The notes under the pieces: generated by a model
The model's input: only the letters and a program-made list of their open reading frames with translations
The model's database searches: none
What the model was told of the DNA's origin: nothing
Shown: in pieces, positions 16,543 to 24,195 of the stretch
How the letters are laid out: each line of letters starts with the position of its first letter
How positions within the stretch are numbered: position 1 is the first letter of the stretch
Made by a program: the position numbers and the translations under genes
From: an uncultured SAR86 cluster bacterium
Lineage (GTDB): Bacteria; Pseudomonadota; Gammaproteobacteria; Magnimaribacterales; Magnimaribacteraceae
DNA: 56,174 nucleotides
Reading direction: 5' to 3'
Assembly: GCA_902630715.1 (NCBI GenBank)
Contig: CACOVO010000008.1
Coordinates: 1-56,174 of the forward strand

Positions 16543-16589
16543 GGATAGTGTCAAGGGTATAATTTGATTAGTTTAAATGATGTAAGTTA

Positions 16590-17006
16590 GTGAAAGACAA
16601 GATTAAAGCTAGATCTGTTCCTTTTTCCCAAACTCGTTCACGCCATGCTAGTGAAACGGCCGAAGATTACGTTGAAGCTGTAATGGAGCTAATTGAAGAA
16701 AAAGGAGAGTGCAGAGTATTAGATCTCGCAAGATACTTTAATGTAAGTCACGTTACTGTTTCGCGAATTGTGAAACGACTTTACGAAGAGGAACTCCTAT
16801 ATACTCAACCTTATAAGCCTGTTGAACTTACACCTAAGGGAAACAGTCTTGCTAAAAAAGTTAAAGAACGTCATGCGATTGTTTTAGATTTTTTGCTGGA
16901 GTTAGGAGTTGATAAGGCTAACGCTTACATAGACAGTGAGGGTATTGAACATCATGTAGGACCTTCAACACTTAATGCAATGAAAAGATTTTTAAAAAAA
17001 AGGTGA
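16590..17006 (+). CDS. mntR: Manganese-responsive regulator MntR (DtxR family)
   Basis: A 138-residue regulator starting at GTG. The winged helix is at about 30-85 (GECRVLDLARYFNVSHVTVSRIVKRL), and the metal/dimer domain carries KERHAIVLDFLLELGV and EGIEHHVGPSTLNAM. The EGxEHHV block and ERH are hallmark metal-ligand regions of MntR. It represses Mn uptake and may activate export when Mn is high. It lacks the C-terminal SH3 domain of full DtxR, as expected for MntR. No Mn transporter of the usual types is adjacent. The divergent duplicated membrane gene is the nearest possible target. Confidence 0.9.
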   Translation: MKDKIKARSVPFSQTRSRHASETAEDYVEAVMELIEEKGECRVLDLARYFNVSHVTVSRIVKRLYEEELLYTQPYKPVELTPKGNSLAKKVKERHAIVLDFLLELGVDKANAYIDSEGIEHHVGPSTLNAMKRFLKKR

Positions 17007-17011
17007 TTTAA

Positions 17012-17437
17012 ATGAATGCTATAGAAAGTTGGCACGAAGTAATGAAAAGTGGAGGAAAAGACATATCTGAAAAACTAGATGATTTGTTGCATGATGATGT
17101 AGTTTTTTACTCTCCAGTAGTATTTACCCCACAAAGAGGAAAGAAGATTACAAAATTATATTTATCAGCTGCCTCAGGAGTTTTTAGTACAGATAAAAAA
17201 AGCAATTCTGAAAAAAAAGACTCAAAATTTAAATATGTTAAAGAGGTGATTACCGGAAACACAGCTTGCCTAGAATTTGAAACTGAGATGAACGGAATCT
17301 ATGTAAATGGTATCGATCTAATAACATGGGATGAAAATAATAAAATTATCGAATTTAAGGTTCTAATTAGACCTCTGCAAGCGGTTAATACTCTTCATGA
17401 AATGATGGGTAGAATGCTTGAAAAACTTAAGTCGTAG
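17012..17437 (+). CDS. NTF2-like (SnoaL-type) family protein
   Basis: A 141-residue protein with the cone-shaped NTF2-like pattern: an N-terminal helix (MNAIESWHEVMKSGG), LDDLLHDDVVFYSPVVFTPQRG, then strands ending in GIDLITWDENNKIIEFKVLIRPL. Relatives include ketosteroid isomerase-like and polyketide cyclase-like enzymes and binding proteins. The role is unknown. It starts 5 bp after mntR and ends 2 bp before the phosphatidylcholine synthase gene. Confidence 0.8.
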   Translation: MNAIESWHEVMKSGGKDISEKLDDLLHDDVVFYSPVVFTPQRGKKITKLYLSAASGVFSTDKKSNSEKKDSKFKYVKEVITGNTACLEFETEMNGIYVNGIDLITWDENNKIIEFKVLIRPLQAVNTLHEMMGRMLEKLKS

Positions 17438-17439
17438 GT

Positions 17440-18138
17440 TTGAAATTTCTGTCATATTTAGTACATCTCTTTACAGTTTCAGGGGTTTTATTTAGCTTTT
17501 TAGCATTAATTGCGGCTATTGATGGAAATTTACCTCTTGTGTTCTTCTATCTAGCGATTGCACTTTTTGTTGATGGAATCGATGGATCACTCGCTAGGAT
17601 AGTTGATGTAAAAAAAAACACACCTAATATAAACGGCGAAATCTTAGATAATATTATAGATTTTCTTAACTATGTATTTATTCCATCTTTTGTTATTTAT
17701 TGGTCAGCACTGGTACCGCCTGGACTGGAATTAATTTCTGTCGCGATAATATTAACTGTTTCTTGCTATACATTTGCGAACAATAATATTAAAACGCATG
17801 ATTTTTATTTTTCTGGTTTTCCAGCTCTTTGGAATATTGTGATTTTGTATTTCTTCATTCTTAACACGGACACAATGGTTAATTTTTATACGATTATTGC
17901 TTTATCAGTGCTCACATTTATTCCCATCAAGTACTTACATCCTTTTAGGGTTAGCTCTTTTAGAAAATCATCATTATTTGTATTAGTTATCTGGATGATT
18001 AATACGACAATAATTCTTTATTTCGATAATCTGGAAAAAAACTTTTTAGAAATAAATATGTTTGTTTGGTACCTGACAAATTTTTATTTTTTGTCACTCA
18101 CTGCCGTTAGAACTATTAAAGATATAGTTTCAGAATAG
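17440..18138 (+). CDS. pcs: Phosphatidylcholine synthase (CDP-alcohol phosphatidyltransferase family)
   Basis: A 232-residue membrane enzyme starting at TTG. It carries the CDP-alcohol motif with Pcs-type spacing: DGIDGSLAR at about 44-52, then INGEILDNIIDFLNYV at 64-79, giving the four metal-binding Asp residues. Length (about 230-240) and the LNYVFIP continuation point to Pcs, which condenses choline with CDP-diacylglycerol to make phosphatidylcholine, rather than PgsA or PssA. About seven further membrane helices follow. It lies 2 bp after the NTF2-like gene. Confidence 0.85.
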   Translation: MKFLSYLVHLFTVSGVLFSFLALIAAIDGNLPLVFFYLAIALFVDGIDGSLARIVDVKKNTPNINGEILDNIIDFLNYVFIPSFVIYWSALVPPGLELISVAIILTVSCYTFANNNIKTHDFYFSGFPALWNIVILYFFILNTDTMVNFYTIIALSVLTFIPIKYLHPFRVSSFRKSSLFVLVIWMINTTIILYFDNLEKNFLEINMFVWYLTNFYFLSLTAVRTIKDIVSE

Positions 18139-18174
18139 CTGTATGAATGTATGAAGTAATTTTGGGGAACTAAT

Positions 18175-18966
18175 TTATTTTTCTCTAAACCACTTAGTAA
18201 TGATTGTTTTTTCCCCATGGGTTACAGGGTGAGCCTGATGCATTGTATTTCTATTTATACTTCCATCTTCATTCAGATTGTTCCAGATTAGAGCTTTACC
18301 TATTTTAGGCTCAAATATTGAATTTAATTCAGGAAACTCAGTTTCTCCTCCCTGAAGATCTTCGTTTAAATATATCATGAAAGTATATGTCCTTTGGCCT
18401 CTCCCTTTGTCATGCTCCTTTAGTTGTTCCTCTTCGAAATAGTCCGTATGCACCTTGAACTCGTCGCCTTTAAGATAGTGCTGTCCCTGGAGGGTTTCAC
18501 CATACGTAGAATTTATTCCTATAAAGTCACAAATTTTTCTATCAATGTCGCTTATAAATTTACTCTCAATGTTTCCTAAGTCGCAAGTTTTACTTGTCCG
18601 ATATGTTGCATCATATTCTCCTGAACTTGCAATAGTCGAGGGTCTCAGTTTTTTTTTAATTTCTGCTATAAGAAGATCACATTCTCGTTTCGTGAGAAAT
18701 TTTTTAATTTCATAAATTTCCGCTGGTACATTATCTATATTTTTGTGAGGTATCTTAGGATTTCCAGAGTATGTAATAGCCTTCTTTGATAACTCCTTAG
18801 CAGCAAGAATATCTTCATTTTCAAGTTCCATTCCAAGAATGATTTTGCATTCAGTTGAATCGAATTTCTGCTCCATTAGAATCTGGAGAATATCTTTTTT
18901 ATCTACACCTCTTTGTATATTCTCAAGTATCCAATCTAGCCATTCTTTAGATAACTCTTTATGCAT
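18175..18966 (-). CDS. Prolyl-4-hydroxylase-like 2-oxoglutarate/Fe(II) oxygenase
   Basis: A 263-residue protein. An N-terminal helical stretch (1-65) resembles a short helical binding region. The P4H catalytic domain (about 85-263) has the iron triad H173-x-D175 (KVHTDYF) and H246 (QAHPVTHG), with K254 as the likely 2-oxoglutarate anchor. GETEFPEL and KALIWNN are typical of P4Hc domains. Possible substrates are prolines in proteins or free metabolites; the sequence does not decide. It follows the MDR oxidoreductase gene by 3 bp on the same strand. Confidence 0.88.
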   Translation of the reverse strand: MHKELSKEWLDWILENIQRGVDKKDILQILMEQKFDSTECKIILGMELENEDILAAKELSKKAITYSGNPKIPHKNIDNVPAEIYEIKKFLTKRECDLLIAEIKKKLRPSTIASSGEYDATYRTSKTCDLGNIESKFISDIDRKICDFIGINSTYGETLQGQHYLKGDEFKVHTDYFEEEQLKEHDKGRGQRTYTFMIYLNEDLQGGETEFPELNSIFEPKIGKALIWNNLNEDGSINRNTMHQAHPVTHGEKTIITKWFREK

Positions 18967-18969
18967 AAA

Positions 18970-20079
18970 TTACGAATCAGGCTTGATTAAATATTTGTCT
19001 CCAGTAGCTTGTTTTGTATATGCCTGAATATTTTCTTTGTACAGTGCCTCTTCAAGAGATACGATTTTAGAATATTTACTCTGAAAAGTTGTGTCTATTT
19101 CGTCAGCAACTTTTTGCCTTAGTTCTCCAAAGCGCTCCATGCCTATCTTTCCAATGAAAGGGGTCAACAACCAACCGCCTAGTCCCCATGAGAACCCAAA
19201 AGATCTTGTGAGTGTCGTCGGATTTCTATCTAGCCCACCATAAATATATACCTGTTTAAATTGATCTGATCCGTATCTACTGTATTCAGTAGCAGATTTG
19301 TTTGCTGCGATCTCCATAGCCGTCAAGATCTGGCTTGCAAGTTTTCCACCCCCCGTAGCATCGAAACCTAGAGTCGCCCCTGTCTCAATTAGAGACTTAA
19401 CTAGATCTTCCATAAAGCTATCCGAGCTACTATTGCAAACATGTTCAGCACCAAGGGATCTTAATAATTCAACATGTTCGTCTTTTCGAACTATATTTAC
19501 TAGAGGTACGTTTTCGGAAAGACAAATTTTTATTAACATCTGTCCTAGGTTAGAAGCCGCCGCAGTGTGCACTAATCCCTTATGATTTTCCATTTTCATC
19601 GTTTCAACCATGCCTAATGCCGTTAGTGGATTTACAAAACAAGATGCAGCTTGTTCAGCCGTTGTGCCTTCATTCATTACCAGACAATTATTTGCCGATA
19701 CACATCTATATTCTGAATACATTGCTCCTCCAGCAAGCCCAACAGTTTTACCAATTAAATCTTCAGCTCCTTTTCCTGCAGACTCTACTAATCCTGCACC
19801 CTCATTTCCCACTGGCAAATTCTGATCAAATCTCGCGCTGACAGATCTTATTAGGTTCTCGGGGACTCTCATTTCGACTTTTTTCCCTTTTTCAATTTCA
19901 TTGATTGATGTGATATCTGCTGGACCTACCAGTAACCCCAAATCTGACGGATTAATAGGAGTTGCTTGTACTTTGATCAATACTTCGCCATCTTTAGGCT
20001 CAGGTATTTCTTCCTCATCAATAGAAATTGTAAGAAGACCCTCGGCTGAAATTTTGGATTTTAATTGTTTTGATTTCAT
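18970..20079 (-). CDS. Zinc-type medium-chain dehydrogenase/quinone oxidoreductase-like
   Basis: A 369-residue MDR protein. The N-terminal GroES-like domain has EVLIKVQATPINPSDLGLL and NEGAGLVESAGKGAEDLIG. The nucleotide-binding fold begins near residue 170 with HTAAASNLGQMLIKI, and SLGAEHVCN and LGFDATGGG follow. The Cys/His zinc ligands of true alcohol dehydrogenases are not evident, so a zinc-free quinone or enoyl reductase is the better guess. The P4H-like gene follows 3 bp downstream. Confidence 0.85.
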   Translation of the reverse strand: MKSKQLKSKISAEGLLTISIDEEEIPEPKDGEVLIKVQATPINPSDLGLLVGPADITSINEIEKGKKVEMRVPENLIRSVSARFDQNLPVGNEGAGLVESAGKGAEDLIGKTVGLAGGAMYSEYRCVSANNCLVMNEGTTAEQAASCFVNPLTALGMVETMKMENHKGLVHTAAASNLGQMLIKICLSENVPLVNIVRKDEHVELLRSLGAEHVCNSSSDSFMEDLVKSLIETGATLGFDATGGGKLASQILTAMEIAANKSATEYSRYGSDQFKQVYIYGGLDRNPTTLTRSFGFSWGLGGWLLTPFIGKIGMERFGELRQKVADEIDTTFQSKYSKIVSLEEALYKENIQAYTKQATGDKYLIKPDS

Positions 20080-20207
20080 TTCTTTTCCTCTAATTTTTCA
20101 TTGTCCTGATTGTAGCCTATCATAAATAATTGATGTATTCGCATGAGTTATATTTAAGATAAATCTCAATTAGATATTCTTTATATATTTAAAGTTGTTA
20201 ATTTATA

Positions 20208-20213
20208 TATAAT
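20208..20213 (+). promoter_or_regulatory. -10 box of the tRNA-Gly promoter
   Basis: A perfect TATAAT ends 13 bp before the tRNA 5' end. The upstream 100 bp is very AT-rich, but no clear -35 hexamer stands out. Confidence 0.4.
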
Positions 20214-20226
20214 GCAAACTCATTCT

Positions 20227-20302
20227 GCGGGTATCGTATAATGGCTTATTACCTCAGCCTTCCAAGCTGATGATGCCGGTTCGATTCCGGCTACCCGCTC
20301 CA
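20227..20302 (+). tRNA. tRNA-Gly (anticodon TCC)
   Basis: 76 nt with encoded CCA. The acceptor gcgggta pairs with tacccgc, and the anticodon stem tcagc/gctga holds loop cttccaa, so the anticodon is TCC. Confidence 0.97.
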
Positions 20303-20323
20303 CTTTTATACTGAGAATTAATT

Positions 20324-20593
20324 ATGTTTGAACTTTCTTTATTTAATGTAGCGCAATTCACTGATCAAGGCCTTTCCATACTTGGCACTTTTTTATTAAC
20401 CAGTATTAGCGCTAAAACAAGAATGTACGGGTTCGTTGTTTTTTTACTCGTGAATATTCCCGGCATATACCTTTTAATTGTGACTGAACTTTGGTGGATA
20501 CTTGCAGTGACACCATTGTGGCTTTACCTAAATTATCGGGGTTATATAAACAATTATAGAGAATATAGATCAACTAAAGTAACAGTCACATGA
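20324..20593 (+). CDS. Small membrane protein, unknown function
   Basis: An 89-residue product with hydrophobic segments at about 15-27, 34-52 and 55-70 and a basic, Tyr-rich tail (YRGYINNYREYRS). I do not recognise a family. It starts 21 bp after tRNA-Gly, possibly on the same transcript, and its last 8 bp overlap the end of the convergent metallo-hydrolase gene. Confidence 0.6.
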   Translation: MFELSLFNVAQFTDQGLSILGTFLLTSISAKTRMYGFVVFLLVNIPGIYLLIVTELWWILAVTPLWLYLNYRGYINNYREYRSTKVTVT

Positions 20594-21260
20594 TTTGATT
20601 CCATAATTCAAGCTCTTCAATCCTTATATAACTATTGATTTCTTTAATTTTTCCCATCGTCTCCGATTCTTGAGGACTGTAATGATGTCCAGGATACACA
20701 ATAGTCTCATCTGGCAAAGTTGATAGTTTTCTCAAACTATGAAACATGTCTTCTGAGTTAGCCCCAGGTAAGTCAACTCTTCCGCAGCCCTGAACAAAAA
20801 GAGTATCACCAGAAATTAAATTGTTGTTTACTTTGAAACACTGAGAGCCTGGTGTATGTCCGGGTGTATGAAGAAATTCAATATCATTCTCACCGATAGT
20901 TAAATGGTCGCCTGAATCAACTATATTCATGTCAATATCAGATATACCAGTGACTTTTTTTAAACCTTCCGATTCATGCTTGTTTACAAAAATTTTCACA
21001 GGATTTTTTTCAAGAATTTCAGATACGCCCTCAATAGAGTGACCTCCCATTCCACCTCCGCAATGGTCTGGATGATAGTGTGTAACCAAAATTGATGAAA
21101 GTTTTAATTCTTTCTTTTCTATATGAGTTAGGAGGGCATCGATATTCCAAGCCGGATCGATAATTACAACCTCTCTTGTACTTTTTGAGCCGATCAAATA
21201 AACAAAATTCTCCATTGGCCCTATTAAAATTTGTTCTAAATATAAATCCTCGTTTTTCAT
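20586..21260 (-). CDS. Metallo-beta-lactamase fold hydrolase (glyoxalase II-like)
   Basis: A 224-residue metallo-hydrolase. The zinc motif THYHPDHCGGG has H61, H63, D65 and H66. Further ligands are in HTPGHTPGSQCF and the GDTLFVQGCGRVDLPG and YPGHHYSP blocks. This pattern is closest to GloB-like and persulfide-dioxygenase-like thioester hydrolases. The long C-terminal glutathione-binding domain of true glyoxalase II is absent. Its ATG is 1 bp from the stop of the MFS gene, so the two are coupled. Confidence 0.9.
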   Translation of the reverse strand: MKNEDLYLEQILIGPMENFVYLIGSKSTREVVIIDPAWNIDALLTHIEKKELKLSSILVTHYHPDHCGGGMGGHSIEGVSEILEKNPVKIFVNKHESEGLKKVTGISDIDMNIVDSGDHLTIGENDIEFLHTPGHTPGSQCFKVNNNLISGDTLFVQGCGRVDLPGANSEDMFHSLRKLSTLPDETIVYPGHHYSPQESETMGKIKEINSYIRIEELELWNQIM

Positions 21261-21261
21261 T

Positions 21262-22539
21262 TTAATTAAATACTTCTTCTAAATTTTTCTTATCTTTTTT
21301 ATATTTCGTCCCAGCCAAATAGTAACACGGTATGGAGATGATACTTATTATTGAGAAAATAACTAACATTAAAGTATAGGGTTCTTCGTAGCCAGAAGAT
21401 CTGAGTAAATCAGCACAAAATCCTCCTCCAAGAGAACCAATTGTAAGTCCAATCAAATTTAAGGTAAGGATATAAAAAGAAACAACCGTTGCTTTGATAT
21501 TCTCGGGAACTAGTTCTTGCACCGTCGAGAAGGTAGGCCCAAAAAAACATCCAAGTTGAAAATAGCCAATTACTATTCCTAACCAAAAAACAAATGTCCC
21601 TGGCTCTACAAATCTGTAAAAAATACCTATTGGTAAAGTTAATAATGCAAGCCAAAAAAGAAACATTGGTCTTCCTTGGCTAGTATTTTCTTGCCACCAA
21701 TCACTGAGCAATCCTCCGATCAAGTTGCCCGTCAATCCTGCAAACACTCCAATCCATCCAACAAGTTGAGCTATTTGTGATCTTTCATAACCCCTTTCTT
21801 GTACTAGCCAAAGTTGCTCAAAACCCGAAGCACCTAAAACAATATGATAAAAAACGCCTGCTGCGATTGTAAATCTTAAAGCCGAGGATGTCTTGAGTGC
21901 CATAATTAATGTATTGACTATTTCTATAGTAGTTTCTTTTGAAACCCCTTGAGTTTCTGTTTCTCTTCCTTCAGAGCTTATTTTTCTTTTCCTATCTTTA
22001 AAAAGAAGCGCAGAGAGACCTAAAACTAGGCCTATTGCGCCTAATAAATAAAAGCAATTTCGCCATCCAAGCGATTCTCCAAGGTAACCAGCTATTAACA
22101 AGCTTACTCCGACCCCAATCGGCACACCCATGTAGTAAAAGCCCGCAGCAAAACCCATTCTTTTGGAGGGAAAGGAGTCTGATAATAAAGACATAGAAGT
22201 TGGGGTTAATATCGATTCTCCAATGCCAATAAACATTCTTGGCAGAGCCATAGATATGAAACCTTTTGCTGCTCCGGTAAAAGCAGTGAATACGCTCCAC
22301 AAAATAACACCGAATGCTATTAGTCTTGGCCTATTAACCATATCAGCTAACACACCCATGAATAATCCGGCGATAGAATAAAATACAATAAAAGGGACAG
22401 TGGTTAAAAATCCGTACTGAGTATCTGTTAAACCTAAATCAGGAACAATAAAATTTGCAAAACTTGCAATAAGCTGACGATCTACAAAATTAAGTAGGTT
22501 AAGAAGAGTGAGGAAAAATAAAAGTCTATAAGCGTTCAA
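21262..22539 (-). CDS. MFS transporter, spinster-like
   Basis: A 425-residue carrier with about 12 membrane helices. Typical features are NFVDRQLIASFANFIVPDLG in helix 1, GVLADMVNRPRLIAFG between helices 2 and 3, and GIGESILTPTSMSLLSD in helix 4. This matches the spinster-like MFS group, common in marine bacteria that degrade organics; substrates are usually organic acids or lipids. The hydrolase gene downstream is coupled. A 14-bp perfect palindrome lies 50 bp upstream of its start, between it and a divergent winged-helix gene. Confidence 0.9.
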   Translation of the reverse strand: MNAYRLLFFLTLLNLLNFVDRQLIASFANFIVPDLGLTDTQYGFLTTVPFIVFYSIAGLFMGVLADMVNRPRLIAFGVILWSVFTAFTGAAKGFISMALPRMFIGIGESILTPTSMSLLSDSFPSKRMGFAAGFYYMGVPIGVGVSLLIAGYLGESLGWRNCFYLLGAIGLVLGLSALLFKDRKRKISSEGRETETQGVSKETTIEIVNTLIMALKTSSALRFTIAAGVFYHIVLGASGFEQLWLVQERGYERSQIAQLVGWIGVFAGLTGNLIGGLLSDWWQENTSQGRPMFLFWLALLTLPIGIFYRFVEPGTFVFWLGIVIGYFQLGCFFGPTFSTVQELVPENIKATVVSFYILTLNLIGLTIGSLGGGFCADLLRSSGYEEPYTLMLVIFSIISIISIPCYYLAGTKYKKDKKNLEEVFN

Positions 22540-22588
22540 TTTAATTCCTTTTTAAAATCATACCATAGCGATAAGCAAATTAAATTAT

Positions 22589-22602
22589 TTGAAACGTTTC
22601 AA
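22589..22602. promoter_or_regulatory. Perfect palindrome TTGAAACGTTTCAA, likely operator
   Basis: A 14-bp perfect palindrome centred on CG, of the type bound by LacI-like or other dimeric helix-turn-helix regulators. It lies between the divergent MFS and winged-helix genes. Confidence 0.5.
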
Positions 22603-22609
22603 GTATAGG

Positions 22610-22627
22610 TGTTATAGTTAAGTAACA
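22610..22627. promoter_or_regulatory. Second inverted repeat, TGTTA-n8-TAACA
   Basis: Five-base arms TGTTA (22610-22614) and TAACA (22623-22627) flank an 8-bp centre, 14 bp before the winged-helix gene. It could be a second operator or chance in AT-rich DNA. Confidence 0.25.
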
Positions 22628-22641
22628 CACTGGGGACACAA

Positions 22642-23238
22642 ATGAAAAATAAAAGAAAATGGTCTAATTCTGAAATGCGCTCTCTAACAAGAGGGGAGGC
22701 AATGCATTACTTTTCTACAGGACAGCACTATTACTTTGACGAAAGTTGGTACGTTTGGTTTCTTGGAAATGCAACACGCTACTCCATTTTTCAAACTTTC
22801 TTATGGAAGTATGGTAATGGAGAAATGGTAAGTTATACAGATTTGACAAGAACTGAAAAAATAGGGTCTCAAAGATTAAAAATCGATTCAATAAAAGCGA
22901 CTCTCAGAGAAGGGTTAGGTTTAGGCTTTATAGAGGCTTACAAATCTGAAAAGGATAGACGTGTAACTATGTATACATTTGATCAATCTATCCTTCAAGA
23001 AGTAACAGACTATTGTTTTATGATGAGACGCAATCGCATGTGGGAATCAGCTTCATTCATAAGCAAATATTCAACAGAAACAATCAATAAAGAGTTAGCT
23101 TATGCGGGCATGAAGAAAGACTGGTTAGATTCCATAAATAAATTTATCTCAGTTTTTGCAGCAACAGCGAAAAGTACATTTGGTCAAGATCAAATGCCGA
23201 ATGTTACACCCATTAAAAAAAGAAATAAAAGTAGTTAA
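22642..23238 (+). CDS. Winged-helix (MarR-like) DNA-binding protein, putative regulator
   Basis: A 198-residue protein. Residues about 60-130 read like a MarR-type winged helix: a recognition-helix region (KIDSIKATLREGLGLGFIEA) followed by a wing with SEKDRRVTMYTFD. The Asp-Arg-Arg in the wing is typical of MarR proteins. The N-terminal 45 residues are rich in aromatic residues (YFSTGQHYYFDESWYVWF). It is divergent from the MFS/hydrolase pair with a palindrome between, so local control is a reasonable guess. The exact family is unknown to me. Confidence 0.7.
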   Translation: MKNKRKWSNSEMRSLTRGEAMHYFSTGQHYYFDESWYVWFLGNATRYSIFQTFLWKYGNGEMVSYTDLTRTEKIGSQRLKIDSIKATLREGLGLGFIEAYKSEKDRRVTMYTFDQSILQEVTDYCFMMRRNRMWESASFISKYSTETINKELAYAGMKKDWLDSINKFISVFAATAKSTFGQDQMPNVTPIKKRNKSS

Positions 23239-23304
23239 TTTTTTAACTGGAAATTTTAGTCTTTTTTTCTCTTGAAGAAAAAATACTATTCTATAAATTA
23301 ATTT

Positions 23305-23390
23305 TTTACAGGGAAGTTTAGAGAGTGAGCTTTAAAGATTTCAGCAATCCCTTCCCAGGATAATCTCAGAGTCGAAGCTCACTCCTCTGT
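23305..23390 (+). ncRNA. Candidate structured RNA with a pseudoknot, unknown class
   Basis: In a 151-bp gap between convergent genes, GAGTGAGCTT (23323-23332) pairs perfectly with AAGCTCACTC (23375-23384). Past one bulged base three more pairs form (23320-23322 with 23386-23388). Inside, AGATT (23336-23340) pairs with AATCT (23362-23366) and ATCC (23347-23350) with GGAT (23358-23361). The 7-nt loop this closes, CTTCCCA, is complementary over six bases to GGGAAG at 23311-23316, giving a pseudoknot. A TATAAA lies at 23292-23297. The strand is assumed; the minus strand could form a mirror structure. I match it to no known RNA family. Confidence 0.4.
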
Positions 23391-24187
23391 TAGGATTCTT
23401 CATTAAACATAGCTGTTCGACCTCCGTCCACAACTATATCTTGGCAGGTTACAAAGCTCCCTGATTCACTTGCAAGATACAATGCTGCTTCTGCAATATC
23501 CGATGCATAACCTGACCTCTTTAATGGAACTGCTTTAGCAAGATTACCTTCAAGTTTTTTTTGTTTCCTATTATTTTCTTCTTCGCTTAAAGAATTAGAG
23601 ACTTCCGAGCCTCCCCAGAAAATAGGTGTCGCTATTGCACCTGGTGAAATTGCATTAACTCTGATGTTGTCTTTCCCTAGCTCCACTCCAGACATTTTTG
23701 TAAAGTGAGTAACACCTGCTTTCAATGCTGCATAAAGAGGGTCCCCTTGTCTAAATCTTATACCTGCAATACTTGAGTTATTAATTATGCAACCACCTCC
23801 ATTTTTACGCATGTGAGGAATGGCATATTTAGTACCCAAAATTACACTAGCCAAAAGTAGATGAACTCCATAATCTATATCTTTTTGAGTAACTTTTTCC
23901 AATCCAGCTCCAACTGGACCTCCGGCATTATTAAAGAGGATATCAATTTTGCCTAGCTCGCTTGTTGTGAAGGTAATCGCCTTATCAATATCTTGTTCTT
24001 TAGTTACATCTGAGTGACAGTAAAGTGCTTGATCACCTAGTTCTTCGGCAAGTTTTGAGCCTTTTTCTTGAGATCTTCCCGAGATTACTACTTTTGCACC
24101 TTCTTTGATAAAGAGCCTCGCAGTCTCTGCACCTATACCACTTGTACCTCCCGTTATTAGAGCAACTTTGTCTTTTAATCTAGTCAT
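23390..24187 (-). CDS. SDR family oxidoreductase
   Basis: About 265 residues from the ATG at 24187. I prefer that start because MTRLKDKVALITGGTSGIG is the usual SDR opening and an AAGGAT site sits 10 bp upstream; an in-frame GTG at 24211 would overlap the serine hydrolase gene. Cofactor motif TGGTSGIG, NNAGG, and catalytic Tyr/Lys in YAALKAG; ISPGAIATPIF is the usual PG motif. The C-terminal VVDGGRTAMF matches secoisolariciresinol-dehydrogenase-like SDRs. It is the last gene of a minus-strand run beginning near 30 kb. Confidence 0.88.
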   Translation of the reverse strand: MTRLKDKVALITGGTSGIGAETARLFIKEGAKVVISGRSQEKGSKLAEELGDQALYCHSDVTKEQDIDKAITFTTSELGKIDILFNNAGGPVGAGLEKVTQKDIDYGVHLLLASVILGTKYAIPHMRKNGGGCIINNSSIAGIRFRQGDPLYAALKAGVTHFTKMSGVELGKDNIRVNAISPGAIATPIFWGGSEVSNSLSEEENNRKQKKLEGNLAKAVPLKRSGYASDIAEAALYLASESGSFVTCQDIVVDGGRTAMFNEES

Positions 24188-24195
24188 AATCAGTC

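Noticed and set aside
23233-23268. AGTTAA-TTTT-TTAACT followed by a T run, as a terminator for the winged-helix gene
   Set aside because: The stem is AT-only and the T run starts about 13 nt later, so it does not fit an intrinsic terminator well.
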